Origin: Spirochaetales bacterium Spiro_10
GTDB lineage: Bacteria > Spirochaetota > Spirochaetia > Treponematales > Treponemataceae
Reading direction: 5' to 3'
DNA: 57,997 nt
Assembly: GCA_001604405.1 (NCBI GenBank)
Contig: LVBL01000025.1
Span: 20,469-78,465 of the forward strand
Position numbers and translations under genes: made by a program
Shown: positions 34,198-43,078 of the stretch, in pieces
Layout of the letters: each line of letters opens with the position of its first letter
How positions within the stretch are numbered: the first letter of the stretch is position 1
Notes under the pieces: generated by a model
The model's database searches: none
The model's input: only the letters and a program-made list of their open reading frames with translations
What the model was told of the DNA's origin: nothing

Positions 34198-36362
34198 GGC
34201 ACGAATCCGTCACGGCCTGGCGCGAGGCGCTCACGCGTCTTTCCGACCAGTACTTTTTCGACCTTCTCCGTATGTACCTCGGCGCGATCAGGACTCCCTT
34301 CAACAAGCAGCGTCTCATCGAGGAGCTGTCCGCCTTCCTGAGGAAGAAGTCGACCAAGGAACTCATCGCGCAGGGACTCGACGACGAGGACCGCGCCGTG
34401 CTCGCCGCCATCCGCGAGATGAACTCACCGACCCAGCAGCGGATCGTCTCCCTGCTGAGCCCCTCGTCGTCGTTCTCGGCCGTGTACGAGCGCATCCTCA
34501 ATCTCGAGGAACGGCTCATCATATACCGGCGCGACGAGGACAGCGCGCGCGCCTACGCGATCAATCCCCTTTTGGAGGACGAGCTCGCGCCGTACGCCAC
34601 GATGGCGGCCCTCGTCGCCCCCGTCTTTCGCGGCGAGCCGGCCCGCGGCCCGCTCCGCCTGGACGACCTCGCGCTCGCGGGGCTCTACAGTTTTTTCATG
34701 CTCGAGGGCGAGTCGGTCAAGAACGACGGAACCCTCCGGAAGAAGACGCTTGCCGGCATACTGTCCGCCTTTCCCCGTTTTGAAGGGGACGAGTCCCTCG
34801 CCGAGTCGCTCGTAAGCGCGTTGCGGAACCTCGCCCTCGTCGGCGTCGTCGACGGCCGGCTCGTGCCCGATCCCGCACGCTGGGCGGCATTCGCCCAGTG
34901 CGGGGAGACCGAGCGCGTGGCGTACGTGGCCGCCGCGTCAACCGGCCGGTTTCCCCGCGAGGAACTCCAGCGCGGCGCCCAGGCCTTCGCCGACTTCGTG
35001 TATTCGCTCGAGGGAGGCGCGCGCTACGCGCGGGCCGCGATGGGCCGGCTTTCCTTCCTGTCGGGCGAGCGGCTTGGAGGCGCCCTTTCGCCGCGCGCGC
35101 GAAGCCGTTTCGCCGCCCTGATCGGCGGGGACTCGCCCGCCTCCGCCGCGCCGGCCTCTCCCGCGCGCGACGCGCCGCCCGACTTCCCCGGTATCGCCAG
35201 ATCCCTCGGCATCATCCTGGACGGCGGTGACGGGACCTTCGTGCGCAACGAGGCCTTTTTCGACGCGGCCGCCCAGGCGACCCACGCGATCGTGGTGTCT
35301 CCCTCCTTCGACGTGATCGTGTTTCCCGGGCTTCCGCTTTCCTCGCTGTTGCCGCTGGCGTCCTTTCTCGAGGTCTCCGACATCCAGACCGCCGGCAATT
35401 TCGCCGTTACGAGAAGATCCTGCTCTGCGGCCTTCGACATGGGCGAGACGGACGCGACGGTGATAGAAACCCTTTCGTCGCTTTCCCGCCAGCCCCTGCC
35501 GGGGAACGTCGCCTTCACCGTCTCGGACTGGCACCGCAACTATTCCTCGGTCTCCCTGTACCACGGGTACGTCCTTCGCGTCGACGAGGGACGCCGCGCC
35601 GTCTTCGAGCGGAACGAGGCCGTGGCCCAGTGGATCGGGAAGACGCTCGCGCCCGGCGTTTATACCCTCGCGGTGTCCTCCGAGGAGGACCTGGCCGAGC
35701 TTTTCTCGCGCGCCGGTCTCGACTTCGCCCCCTCGGTCTCCACTCCGCCCGCGCGTCCGCGCGCGACGCGGCTTCCTCCCCTCAGGCTCGGGGCCGCCCC
35801 GGCGTCTCCCGGCGACGCGGACGGAAAGGGCGCCGACGGCAGGAGTGCCGACGGCAGGAGTGCCGACGGCAGGAGTGCCGACGGCAAGAGCACTGACGTC
35901 AAGGTCGCCGCAAAGGCGCCGGCCGCGCGCGAGGACGCGGCCCTCGCAAGGCAGGCGCTGGAAGCGGGGCTCTACGCGGCGATCGATTCGATGGACGTCG
36001 ATCCCGACATCCGCGAGGCCCTCCGGTCGCGCGTCGAGCGCAGGATCGTCATCTCGCCCGAGCAGCTGGATCCCGCGTCCGTCAGGATCGAGAAGATAGA
36101 GGCGCGCGGCATGGATTTCCTCGGAAAGGTCAGGATAGCCGAGCACGCGATGGCCTCGGGCGCGCTGCTCGAGGTGAAGCTCGACGAGAAGGACGGACCG
36201 CTTCTTCTCGGCCGGCCGGTGTCGACCGAAAAGCGCTCCGGCGACCTCGTCGTCTCGCTTGCCCTGGAGGGTTCGGGCGAGGTCGTGGCCGTGTCTCTCG
36301 GACGCGCGAATCTTGTGCGCCGGGTGCGCGGCTCGATATTCTCGGAGCCGTCCCACGGCTGA
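34194..36362 (+). CDS. Helicase-associated partner protein of XPB
   Basis: A 722-residue protein. The N-terminal half is helical (winged-helix-like; FNKQRLIEELSAFLRKKSTKELI and others). Around residues 360-480 lies the domain shared with XPB partner proteins (helicase C-terminal-like, PF13625 type): AIVVSPSFDVIVFPGLPLSSLLPLASFLEV is its centre. A low-complexity linker of in-frame 15-base repeats follows (GRSADGRSADGRSADG, near residue 548), then a C-terminal beta-rich domain (LLEVKLDEKDGPLLLGRPV). It probably binds and regulates the helicase encoded just before. The ATG overlaps the helicase stop. A short hairpin with T-rich tail overlaps its own stop codon. Confidence 0.75.
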   Translation: MRHESVTAWREALTRLSDQYFFDLLRMYLGAIRTPFNKQRLIEELSAFLRKKSTKELIAQGLDDEDRAVLAAIREMNSPTQQRIVSLLSPSSSFSAVYERILNLEERLIIYRRDEDSARAYAINPLLEDELAPYATMAALVAPVFRGEPARGPLRLDDLALAGLYSFFMLEGESVKNDGTLRKKTLAGILSAFPRFEGDESLAESLVSALRNLALVGVVDGRLVPDPARWAAFAQCGETERVAYVAAASTGRFPREELQRGAQAFADFVYSLEGGARYARAAMGRLSFLSGERLGGALSPRARSRFAALIGGDSPASAAPASPARDAPPDFPGIARSLGIILDGGDGTFVRNEAFFDAAAQATHAIVVSPSFDVIVFPGLPLSSLLPLASFLEVSDIQTAGNFAVTRRSCSAAFDMGETDATVIETLSSLSRQPLPGNVAFTVSDWHRNYSSVSLYHGYVLRVDEGRRAVFERNEAVAQWIGKTLAPGVYTLAVSSEEDLAELFSRAGLDFAPSVSTPPARPRATRLPPLRLGAAPASPGDADGKGADGRSADGRSADGRSADGKSTDVKVAAKAPAAREDAALARQALEAGLYAAIDSMDVDPDIREALRSRVERRIVISPEQLDPASVRIEKIEARGMDFLGKVRIAEHAMASGALLEVKLDEKDGPLLLGRPVSTEKRSGDLVVSLALEGSGEVVAVSLGRANLVRRVRGSIFSEPSHG
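35832..35891 (+). repeat. 15-bp in-frame tandem repeat (four units)
   Basis: Three exact copies of GCCGACGGCAGGAGT and a fourth imperfect copy lie in the linker of the helicase partner gene. Each unit encodes five residues (ADGRS), so copy-number change alters linker length without a frameshift. Confidence 0.9.
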
Positions 36363-36374
36363 TTTGTTTTGTTT
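36346..36374 (+). terminator. Possible terminator overlapping the stop codon of the helicase partner gene
   Basis: AGCCGT and ACGGCT pair over a three-base loop and are followed by GATTTGTTTTGTTT. The stem contains the last codons of the gene. Confidence 0.45.
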
Positions 36375-36380
36375 GCAAAC
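36371..36380. promoter_or_regulatory. Palindromic operator candidate at nagB
   Basis: GTTTGCAAAC is a perfect 10-base palindrome overlapping the nagB -35 box (TTGCAA at 36373-36378), a placement that suits a repressor. Confidence 0.4.
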
Positions 36381-36401
36381 GCGCCCGAACTCGATTATCA
36401 T
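36373..36401 (+). promoter_or_regulatory. Promoter of nagB
   Basis: TTGCAA, 17 bases and TATCAT. The predicted start near 36408 leaves a leader of about 22 bases with an AGGAG ribosome binding site before the ATG at 36430. Confidence 0.65.
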
Positions 36402-36429
36402 GTAAGTTCATCACGTACAGGAGTAATAG

Positions 36430-37227
36430 ATGAGGGTAATAGTCAGGGAAGACTACGCTACGTGCGCGGAATGGGCGGCGAATCATATCGTATGGCGCAT
36501 CAACAACTATGCGCCGACCGCCGAGCGGCCCTTTGTGCTCGGATTGCCGACGGGTTCGACGCCGCTGGGCGTGTATAAGGAGCTCATCAGGCTCAACAAG
36601 GCCGGCAAGGTCTCCTTCAAGCACGTCGTTACCTTCAACATGGACGAGTATCTCGGGCTCGACGGGAACCATCCCCAGAGCTACCGGCGCTTCATGATGG
36701 ACAATTTTTTTTCCCATATCGACATACCGAACGAGAACGTCAACATGCTCGACGGGACCACGAAGGACCCGGACGCGGAATGCAGGAGGTACGAGGAACG
36801 CATCGCCTCGTACGGTCGCATCAACCTCCTGATGGGCGGCGTCGGGGCCGACGGACACATCGCCTTCAACGAGCCGGGTTCGTCGCTTTCGTCCCGCACG
36901 CGGGTCAAGACGCTGACCCAGGACACGATCATCATGAATTCCCGGTTTTTCGGGGGGGATCCCGAACAGGTCCCGACGAGGGCGCTTACCGTCGGGGTCG
37001 GGACGATTACCGACGCCGAGGAGGTGCTGATCCTGGCGTCGGGATACACGAAGGCCCGCGCCTTGCATCACGCCATCGAGGAGGGCGTCAACCACATGTG
37101 GACGATCAGCGTCCTGCAACTCCATCCGAAGGCCCTGATCGTCTGCGACGAGGACGCTACCGACGAGCTTCGCGTCGGGACCGTGCGGTATTTCAAGGAT
37201 ATCGAGGCCAAGAACAACCGTCCGTAA
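36430..37227 (+). CDS. nagB: Glucosamine-6-phosphate deaminase
   Basis: NagB converts glucosamine-6-phosphate to fructose-6-phosphate and ammonia in amino-sugar breakdown. The 265 residues match the family length. [13 protein letters not shown] (38-49) binds phosphate; Asp72 in NMDEYLGL and Asp141, His143 and Glu148 in [14 protein letters not shown] are at the same numbers as in the E. coli enzyme. The allosteric N-terminal region is present. It has its own promoter with a palindrome at the -35 box and lies 79 bases before the cellobiose phosphorylase, which has another promoter. No nagA or transporter is adjacent. Confidence 0.97.
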   Translation: MRVIVREDYATCAEWAANHIVWRINNYAPTAERPFVLGLPTGSTPLGVYKELIRLNKAGKVSFKHVVTFNMDEYLGLDGNHPQSYRRFMMDNFFSHIDIPNENVNMLDGTTKDPDAECRRYEERIASYGRINLLMGGVGADGHIAFNEPGSSLSSRTRVKTLTQDTIIMNSRFFGGDPEQVPTRALTVGVGTITDAEEVLILASGYTKARALHHAIEEGVNHMWTISVLQLHPKALIVCDEDATDELRVGTVRYFKDIEAKNNRP

Positions 37228-37238
37228 GGGAAAACCCT

Positions 37239-37267
37239 TTGACAGCGCACCCGGCCTGTGGTATTCT
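37239..37267 (+). promoter_or_regulatory. Promoter of the cellobiose phosphorylase gene
   Basis: A perfect TTGACA, 17 bases and TATTCT, with a predicted start near 37274. The leader has AAGGAGAGG before the ATG at 37307. A short AAGGG/CCCTT inverted repeat overlaps the -35. Confidence 0.85.
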
Positions 37268-37270
37268 CTG

Positions 37271-37293
37271 GTTAGTTGACCCTTTCAATTAAC
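37271..37293. promoter_or_regulatory. Operator candidate at the start of the cellobiose phosphorylase transcript
   Basis: GTTAGTTGA-N5-TCAATTAAC, an inverted repeat with nine-base arms and one mismatch, covers the predicted +1. The core GTTAGTT-N7-TCAA also occurs at the second GH94 gene (47214-47231). Confidence 0.55.
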
Positions 37294-37306
37294 TTAAGGA
37301 GAGGTT

Positions 37307-39790
37307 ATGAAATTCGGACATTTTGACGACGCCAACCGCGAATACGTCATCGAGACGCCGCGGACCCCGTATCCCTGGATCAATTATCTCGGGAATACGC
37401 AGTTCTTCTCGCTCATATCGAACACGGCGGGAGGCTACGCCTTCTACACGGACGCCCGACTCCGCCGCCTGACCCGCTACCGCTACAACGACGTTCCGCT
37501 CGACAACAACGGGCGCTACTTCTATATCAAGGACGGGGACACCGTCTGGAACCCGGGCTGGAAGCCGATGCGCGTGGAGCTCGATTCCTACGAGTGCCGC
37601 CACGGTTTCGGCTATTCGAAGCTCTCCTCGTCGAAGAACGGCCTGCGCGCCGACGTCCTCTACATGGTGCCGAACGGCGAGAACGCCGAGGTCCAGATGA
37701 TCACCCTCAAGAACGAGTCGGGCGCGAAAAAGGACCTCTCCCTCGTCTCGTTCGTCGAGTGGTGCCTCTACAACGCGCTGGACGACACGACGAACTTCCA
37801 GCGCAACTTCTCCACCGGCGAGGTCGAGGTCGAGGGCAGCGCGATCTACCACAAGACCGAGTACCGCGAGCGGCGCAACCACTTCGCCTTCTATTCCGTG
37901 AACGAGAAGATCGACGGTTTCGACACCGACCGCGAGACCTTCCTCGGGCTTCACAACAACTATGACGCCCCCGATACCGTCATGGCCGGCAAAAGCGGTA
38001 ACTTCGTCGCGGACGGCTGGTCTCCCGTCGCGAGCCACCGCCTCAATGTCAGCCTCGAGCCCGGCGCGTCGAAGACCTTCATCTTCGTCCTCGGCTACGT
38101 CGAGATGGCGGAGGACAAGAAGTGGGCCGGCGAAAACGGCTGCCCCGCCCCCTCGGCGAACCTCCTGCAGACCAATCCCGCGATGCGCGTCATCAACAAG
38201 GAAAAGGCGATCGCCCTCCAGAAGCGTTTCGAGACGCCCGAGCAGGTGAACGCCGCGTTCGCCGATCTCAAGAAGTTCTGGGACGGCCTCCTTTCGAACT
38301 TCACGCTCAAGACCGGGGACGAGAAGCTCGACCGCATGGCCGTGTGGAACCAGTACCAGTGCATCGTCACCTACAATTTCGCGCGTTCCGCGAGCTACTT
38401 CGAGTCCGGCATCGGCCGCGGCATCGGCTTCCGCGACACGAGCCAGGACATGCTCGGCGTCGTGCACCAGATCCCGACCCGCGCGCGCGAGCGGCTCTTC
38501 GACGTCGCCTCGACGCAGTTCGAGGACGGCTCGGCCTACCACCAGTTCCAGCCCCTCACCAAGCGCGGCAACGCGGACGTCGGAAGCCACTTCAACGACG
38601 ATCCCCTCTGGCTCGTCCTCGGCGTGGGCGGCTACATCCGCGAGACCGGAGACGTTGACTTCCTCAACGTCCAGGTGCCGTTCGACAACAGCCCGACGAA
38701 CAAGGCGTCCATGTTCGAGCACCTGAAGCGCTCGTTCCACTACACGGTCAAGAACCTCGGGCCGCACGGGCTCCCGCTCATCGGCCGCGCCGACTGGAAC
38801 GACTGCCTCAACCTCAACTGCTTCAGCAAGGACCCGAACGACTCCTTCCAGACTTCCACGAACAAGGACGGAAAGAACGCCGAGTCCGTGATGATCGCCC
38901 AGATGTTCGTGTACGTCGCGCCCGAATACGCCGCGATGTGCCGCCTTCTCGGCAAGGAAGGCGAGGCGAAGTGGGCCGAGAAAGAGGCCGCGAAGATGGC
39001 CGCGCAGATCTGCAAGACCGGCTGGGACGGCGAGTGGTACATCCGCGCCTACGACGACTTCGGAAACAAGATCGGCTCGCACGAGTGCCAGGACGGCAAG
39101 ATTTTCATCGAGAGCCAGGGCTTCGGCTCGATGGCGCAGGTCGGCGCCGACAAGGGCTACCCGCTCAAGGCGCTCGACTCCGTGAAGAAGCACCTCGACA
39201 CGAAGTACGGCATCGTGATCCTCGACCCGCCCTACCGCGACTACCACATCGAACTCGGCGAGGTTTCCTCGTATCCGCCCGGATACAAGGAGAACGCCGG
39301 TATCTTCTGCCACAACAATCCCTGGGTCATCATCGGCGAGGTCAAGTCGGGCCGCCCGGCGCAGGCGTGGGAGTACTACAAGAAGATAGCCCCCGCCTAC
39401 CTCGAGGAGATCAGCGAGATCCACCGGCTCGAGCCGTACGTCTACGCGCAGATGGTCGCGGGCAAGGCCGCGCGCCGGCACGGCGAGGCGAAGAACAGCT
39501 GGCTCACCGGAACGGCCGCCTGGAACTTCGTCGCGCTCTCGCAGTGGATTTGCGGCATTCGCGGCGAGTACGCGGGACTGCGCGTCGAGCCGCGGCTTCC
39601 CGCGCACGTCAAGAACGCGACGATCACGAGAACCTACCGGGGCTGCACCTACGTCATCTCGGTGGAGAACCGCGACCCCGCCGGAAAGATCGCGCTCTCG
39701 GTGACCTCCGGATCGGCCAAGGCGGACGGCACCCTCGTTTCGTCCGGCGCCAAGGGGACGACGGTGGAGATAAAGGCCGTCGTCGGCTAG
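37307..39790 (+). CDS. Cellobiose phosphorylase (GH94)
   Basis: The enzyme splits cellobiose with phosphate to glucose-1-phosphate and glucose, saving one ATP. The 827-residue sequence follows Cellulomonas-type cellobiose phosphorylase almost motif for motif: [12 protein letters not shown] and PWINYLG at the N-terminus, [37 protein letters not shown], and [13 protein letters not shown] with the general acid Asp496. Near the end come GVSSYPPG-like, [13 protein letters not shown] and [11 protein letters not shown]. It acts in the cytoplasm, so an uptake system for cellobiose is expected elsewhere. The ribosome binding site is strong. A terminator follows 48 bases after the stop. Specificity for cellobiose rather than cellodextrin is inferred from similarity recalled from memory. 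Confidence 0.92.
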   Translation: MKFGHFDDANREYVIETPRTPYPWINYLGNTQFFSLISNTAGGYAFYTDARLRRLTRYRYNDVPLDNNGRYFYIKDGDTVWNPGWKPMRVELDSYECRHGFGYSKLSSSKNGLRADVLYMVPNGENAEVQMITLKNESGAKKDLSLVSFVEWCLYNALDDTTNFQRNFSTGEVEVEGSAIYHKTEYRERRNHFAFYSVNEKIDGFDTDRETFLGLHNNYDAPDTVMAGKSGNFVADGWSPVASHRLNVSLEPGASKTFIFVLGYVEMAEDKKWAGENGCPAPSANLLQTNPAMRVINKEKAIALQKRFETPEQVNAAFADLKKFWDGLLSNFTLKTGDEKLDRMAVWNQYQCIVTYNFARSASYFESGIGRGIGFRDTSQDMLGVVHQIPTRARERLFDVASTQFEDGSAYHQFQPLTKRGNADVGSHFNDDPLWLVLGVGGYIRETGDVDFLNVQVPFDNSPTNKASMFEHLKRSFHYTVKNLGPHGLPLIGRADWNDCLNLNCFSKDPNDSFQTSTNKDGKNAESVMIAQMFVYVAPEYAAMCRLLGKEGEAKWAEKEAAKMAAQICKTGWDGEWYIRAYDDFGNKIGSHECQDGKIFIESQGFGSMAQVGADKGYPLKALDSVKKHLDTKYGIVILDPPYRDYHIELGEVSSYPPGYKENAGIFCHNNPWVIIGEVKSGRPAQAWEYYKKIAPAYLEEISEIHRLEPYVYAQMVAGKAARRHGEAKNSWLTGTAAWNFVALSQWICGIRGEYAGLRVEPRLPAHVKNATITRTYRGCTYVISVENRDPAGKIALSVTSGSAKADGTLVSSGAKGTTVEIKAVVG

Positions 39791-39837
39791 TAAATTTCGT
39801 GGTATACTTCCGTCGGGCGCCGACCGCGCCCGGCTTC

Positions 39838-39867
39838 GCCCGCCTGAGAAGGCGGGCTTTTTCTTTG
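39838..39867 (+). terminator. Intrinsic terminator after the cellobiose phosphorylase gene
   Basis: GCCCGCCT-GAGA-AGGCGGGC followed by TTTTTCTTT. It isolates the phosphorylase from the glycosyltransferase locus downstream. Confidence 0.9.
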
Positions 39868-39926
39868 CTGAGAGCCGGGCGCGATCAACGATACCGCATC
39901 GTGAGTGCCCGCGATATGGAGGAACG

Positions 39927-40391
39927 ATGGACGAGGGCGCGCGCACGGGGTTCCGCGACAGGGTGAAGGCGTTCTGGATCAAGGTAGGCGCCTATCTTTT
40001 CTGGGGCGTCATGACGACGCTCGTGAACGTCGCAGCTTTCTCGTTTTTCCGGACCTTGCTCGACGTTCCCCTTCTTGCGTCGAACGCGGGCGCATGGACG
40101 CTTGCCGTCGCGTTCGCCTTCGCGACCAACCGCGCCTTCGTCTTCGGGTCGCGCGCGAAGGGCCTTGCCGACGCGACGGGCGAGTTCGCCCGCTTCGTCG
40201 CCTCCCGCCTTTTTTCCGGTGCCCTCGACATGGCCCTGATGTTTGTCGGGGCGCGCATTCTTTCGTTCGACGAGCTCGCGACGAAGATCGCCGTGAACGT
40301 CGTCGTTGTGGTCGTGAATTACGTGACCAGCTCGTTGGTGGTATTCCGCCGCGGCACGGGCGCGCAAGGCGCCGCCGGGGAGGTACGCTGA
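39927..40391 (+). CDS. GtrA-family membrane protein
   Basis: A 154-residue protein with four predicted transmembrane helices and the family pattern FLFWGVMTTLVNVAAFSF at the start, FATNRAFVF in the middle and VNYVTSSLVVFRR at the end. GtrA proteins are thought to flip undecaprenyl-phosphate-linked sugars across the inner membrane. GGAGGA precedes the ATG. The next gene, a GtrB-like transferase, starts within its stop codon (TGATG), matching the classical gtrA-gtrB arrangement. Confidence 0.88.
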   Translation: MDEGARTGFRDRVKAFWIKVGAYLFWGVMTTLVNVAAFSFFRTLLDVPLLASNAGAWTLAVAFAFATNRAFVFGSRAKGLADATGEFARFVASRLFSGALDMALMFVGARILSFDELATKIAVNVVVVVVNYVTSSLVVFRRGTGAQGAAGEVR

Positions 40392-41335
40392 TGGCAAAGG
40401 CAAAGACGCCCGACGTTTCGCTCGTCGTTCCCTGCTATAACGAGGCCGCGGCGCTACCGTTTCTCTACGCCGAGCTCGGGAGAGTGCGCGACGCGCTGCC
40501 GGGACGGCGTTTCGAGTTCATATTCGTGGACGACGGCTCGGTCGACGGCACGGGGGCCGCCGTCGCCGAGCTCGCGAGACGCGACGGCGACGCGCGATAC
40601 ATCTCCTTCTCGCGGAACTTCGGGAAGGAGGCCGCCCTGCTCGCCGGCCTCGAGGCCGCGCGCGGAACGTACGTCGGCGTCATCGACGCGGACCTGCAGG
40701 ATCCCCCCGCGCTCATCCCGGACATGCTCGGCGCGCTCGAGACCGGCGAGTGGGATTGCGTCGCGACACGGCGCGTGTCCCGAAAGGGCGAGCCGGCGAT
40801 ACGGTCGTTGTTCGCGCGGCTGTTTTACCGCATCATGCGCAGGATATCCGACGCGCACATCGTCGACGGGGCGCGCGACTTCAGGCTCATGACCCGGCAG
40901 ATGCGCGACGCCATCGTGTCGATGACCGAGTATAACCGGTTTTCGAAGGGCATTTTTTCCTGGGTCGGCTTCCGTACACGATGGATCGAGTTCGAAAACG
41001 TGGAGCGCGTGGCGGGAGAGACGAAGTGGTCGTTCTGGGGCCTCTTCCTCTATTCGCTCGAGGGCATTACCGCCTTTTCCACCGTGCCGCTCATCCTGGC
41101 TTCGGTGTTCGGCTTTGTCTTCTGCATCGCGTCGTTCGTCCTCGCCTGCTTCGTCATCGTCAAGACCATCTTCTGGGGAGACCCCGTCGCCGGGTATCCC
41201 TCGCTCATGAGCGTGATACTTTTCATAGGCGGAATACAGCTTTTTACCATCGGCATCCTCGGGCAGTATCTCGCCAAGACCTACCTCGAGGCGAAAAAAC
41301 GCCCGGTATACATCGTGAAGGACCGTTCCGAGTGA
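40391..41335 (+). CDS. GtrB-like undecaprenyl-phosphate glycosyltransferase (GT2)
   Basis: A 314-residue GT2 enzyme. VSLVVPCYNEAAALP and IFVDDGSVDGTG bind the nucleotide sugar, the DADLQDPP motif is the metal site, and RNFGKEAALLAG is typical of the dolichol-phosphate mannose synthase/GtrB group. Two transmembrane helices (about residues 230-300) anchor it. It would load a sugar onto undecaprenyl phosphate on the cytoplasmic face for flipping by the GtrA protein before it. The overlap with gtrA and with the next gene shows one operon. The sugar is unknown. Confidence 0.92.
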   Translation: MAKAKTPDVSLVVPCYNEAAALPFLYAELGRVRDALPGRRFEFIFVDDGSVDGTGAAVAELARRDGDARYISFSRNFGKEAALLAGLEAARGTYVGVIDADLQDPPALIPDMLGALETGEWDCVATRRVSRKGEPAIRSLFARLFYRIMRRISDAHIVDGARDFRLMTRQMRDAIVSMTEYNRFSKGIFSWVGFRTRWIEFENVERVAGETKWSFWGLFLYSLEGITAFSTVPLILASVFGFVFCIASFVLACFVIVKTIFWGDPVAGYPSLMSVILFIGGIQLFTIGILGQYLAKTYLEAKKRPVYIVKDRSE

Positions 41336-43029
41336 CGAGACGTGCAGCTGCTATGCCGACCGCGGCTATGCCACAAATGACGCGGGGCGTCTTTCTCTTC
41401 CTCGCCGTCGCGATCGTCTCTTGCGGCCTCTTCGCGCGGATCGTCGTCGGCGCGCACAAGACGGACTTCCACGTCGACGAGGGGATTACCCTCGCGATCA
41501 CGAACGGGTCATGGAAGCCTCCCGTCGTCGAGCCCGTCTTCGACAGGTGGCTTTCGAAAGGCGAGCTTGAGGAGCTTGCGTTCAACGCGAACCTCCGGGC
41601 GACGGGACGCGTCGACGCGCGCGGAATCGCGCTCACGACCGCGCGTGACGTCCACCCGCCGCTTTTTTACTGGCTCTTCGCCCTTGCCCGGCTCGCGGTC
41701 GGCGTCGGCCGGTATGTGGCCGCGGCCCTGCTCCTCAACGGGTTTTGCTTCGGCGTGACGGCCGCCTTCATCGCCCGGGCCGTACTGCGCGCGAACGTGG
41801 GGGATGTCCGCGCCGGCCGCATGGTCGCCCTCGTCGCCCTCGCGATCTTCTCCTTTTCCTCCGCTTCGGTCGCGCTTACGTCCTTCATGCGGATGTACGA
41901 GCTTTTGCAGGCTTGCTGCGTCGCGTTCGCGTGCCTCGCGTCTTTCGTCGTATTCCCCCGTCCCGGCAAGCCCTCCGCCCGGTCACGGACCGTCGCGACG
42001 GCCGGCCTTTCGCTCGTTGCGTGCGCGGGCGCGCTTACGCAGTATCATTTTCTGTTCTTCGCCCTGTCCGTCTCGTTGGTGTGCGCGTTCCTTCTGGCGG
42101 TCAGGCTGCGGATATCCTCGGCCCTGTGGTGCGCCCTTTCGTGCGCCGTCGGGCTGTATGCCGCATGGAGGGTGTTCCCCGCGATACGCCTTCATCTGGT
42201 GGGGAGCGACCGCGCGCTCGAGGGACTCGCGTTTACGTCCTCCTTATTTACGGGCGGGGCGGGATCCGCGATCGCCCGGGGGCGCGGGTATGTAGGCCTT
42301 GTCCTTCGGCATGTACCGGCCCTCGCCGCCGTTCTCGCGCTCGCGGTCTCCCGCCCGGTCATGTCCCTGTTCCGCCCGAGCGTCGGAGTGGCCGACGGCG
42401 TTTCCGACGGAGTGTCCGGCGGAACGGCCGGCGGACACTCCGTCGATTCGCGTGGCCGGGCCTCGTTTCCCGCGGGGTTTGTCGTCCTGTTCGCGGTTCC
42501 CTGCGTTGTCCTCCTTGCCGTCGCGGCGGTCACGGCGCCCTTCCTCTCGCTGAGATATATCGCGGCATGCGTTCCCGCGCTCTCCGTGGTTCTTGCGGTC
42601 GCGCTGGCGCGCCTGTGGCCCCTGTTTCGTTCCGGGCGGGCGCGGGCGCTTGCCGTCACGCTGTCGCTCGTCGCCGTCGTGATGCCGCTTGCCGGCCCCA
42701 TGCCGGCCTTTCACGACGAGTATGCGGCCGACCGGAATCCCCCGTATTTCCGCGACGACGTCCCCGTCATCATCGTGTCGGAGCGGCAGGGCTTCGCGTG
42801 GAAAAACCTTCTGCCGTACCTCGCGATCCCGCGCCACAAGCGGGTATACGTCACGATGCGGTACGAGGGGGGAGACTTGATGCCGTCGCTCTTGCAGGCG
42901 GTGCGGTCCTCGGGGGCCGAAGAGGCCTACGCCATGGTCGACGTCCTCTTCCCTGCCCAGCCCTCGATGGAGCGCGCGGGCTTTTACGGTTTTTTCGCAG
43001 TGTACCGGATTGGCGGACGTCACGAGTAA
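41332..43029 (+). CDS. GT39-like integral membrane glycosyltransferase (paralogue 1)
   Basis: A 565-residue protein with about 10-12 transmembrane helices. The first periplasmic loop carries HVDEGITL and the later DVHPPLFYWLFA, which match the acidic and HPPL motifs of PMT/ArnT-type transferases that use polyprenyl-phosphate sugars. A Gly-rich low-complexity loop lies near residues 345-375 (GVADGVSDGVSGG). It starts at GTG overlapping the GtrB stop (GTGA) with GAAGGA nine bases upstream; an ATG at 41353 is an alternative. It should transfer the flipped sugar to an acceptor outside the inner membrane. It is clearly related to the next gene. Confidence 0.8.
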   Translation: MTRRAAAMPTAAMPQMTRGVFLFLAVAIVSCGLFARIVVGAHKTDFHVDEGITLAITNGSWKPPVVEPVFDRWLSKGELEELAFNANLRATGRVDARGIALTTARDVHPPLFYWLFALARLAVGVGRYVAAALLLNGFCFGVTAAFIARAVLRANVGDVRAGRMVALVALAIFSFSSASVALTSFMRMYELLQACCVAFACLASFVVFPRPGKPSARSRTVATAGLSLVACAGALTQYHFLFFALSVSLVCAFLLAVRLRISSALWCALSCAVGLYAAWRVFPAIRLHLVGSDRALEGLAFTSSLFTGGAGSAIARGRGYVGLVLRHVPALAAVLALAVSRPVMSLFRPSVGVADGVSDGVSGGTAGGHSVDSRGRASFPAGFVVLFAVPCVVLLAVAAVTAPFLSLRYIAACVPALSVVLAVALARLWPLFRSGRARALAVTLSLVAVVMPLAGPMPAFHDEYAADRNPPYFRDDVPVIIVSERQGFAWKNLLPYLAIPRHKRVYVTMRYEGGDLMPSLLQAVRSSGAEEAYAMVDVLFPAQPSMERAGFYGFFAVYRIGGRHE

Positions 43030-43078
43030 GCCGTCCGGCGGCAAAATAAACAGAAGGTTGAATTCGGAGGGATGTATC

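Noticed and set aside
35832-35891. CRISPR-like array
   Set aside because: The units are contiguous 15-base coding repeats without spacers.
37226-37239. AAGGG-AAAA-CCCTT after nagB as a terminator
   Set aside because: The stem is short and no T run follows; it merges into the -35 box of the next promoter.
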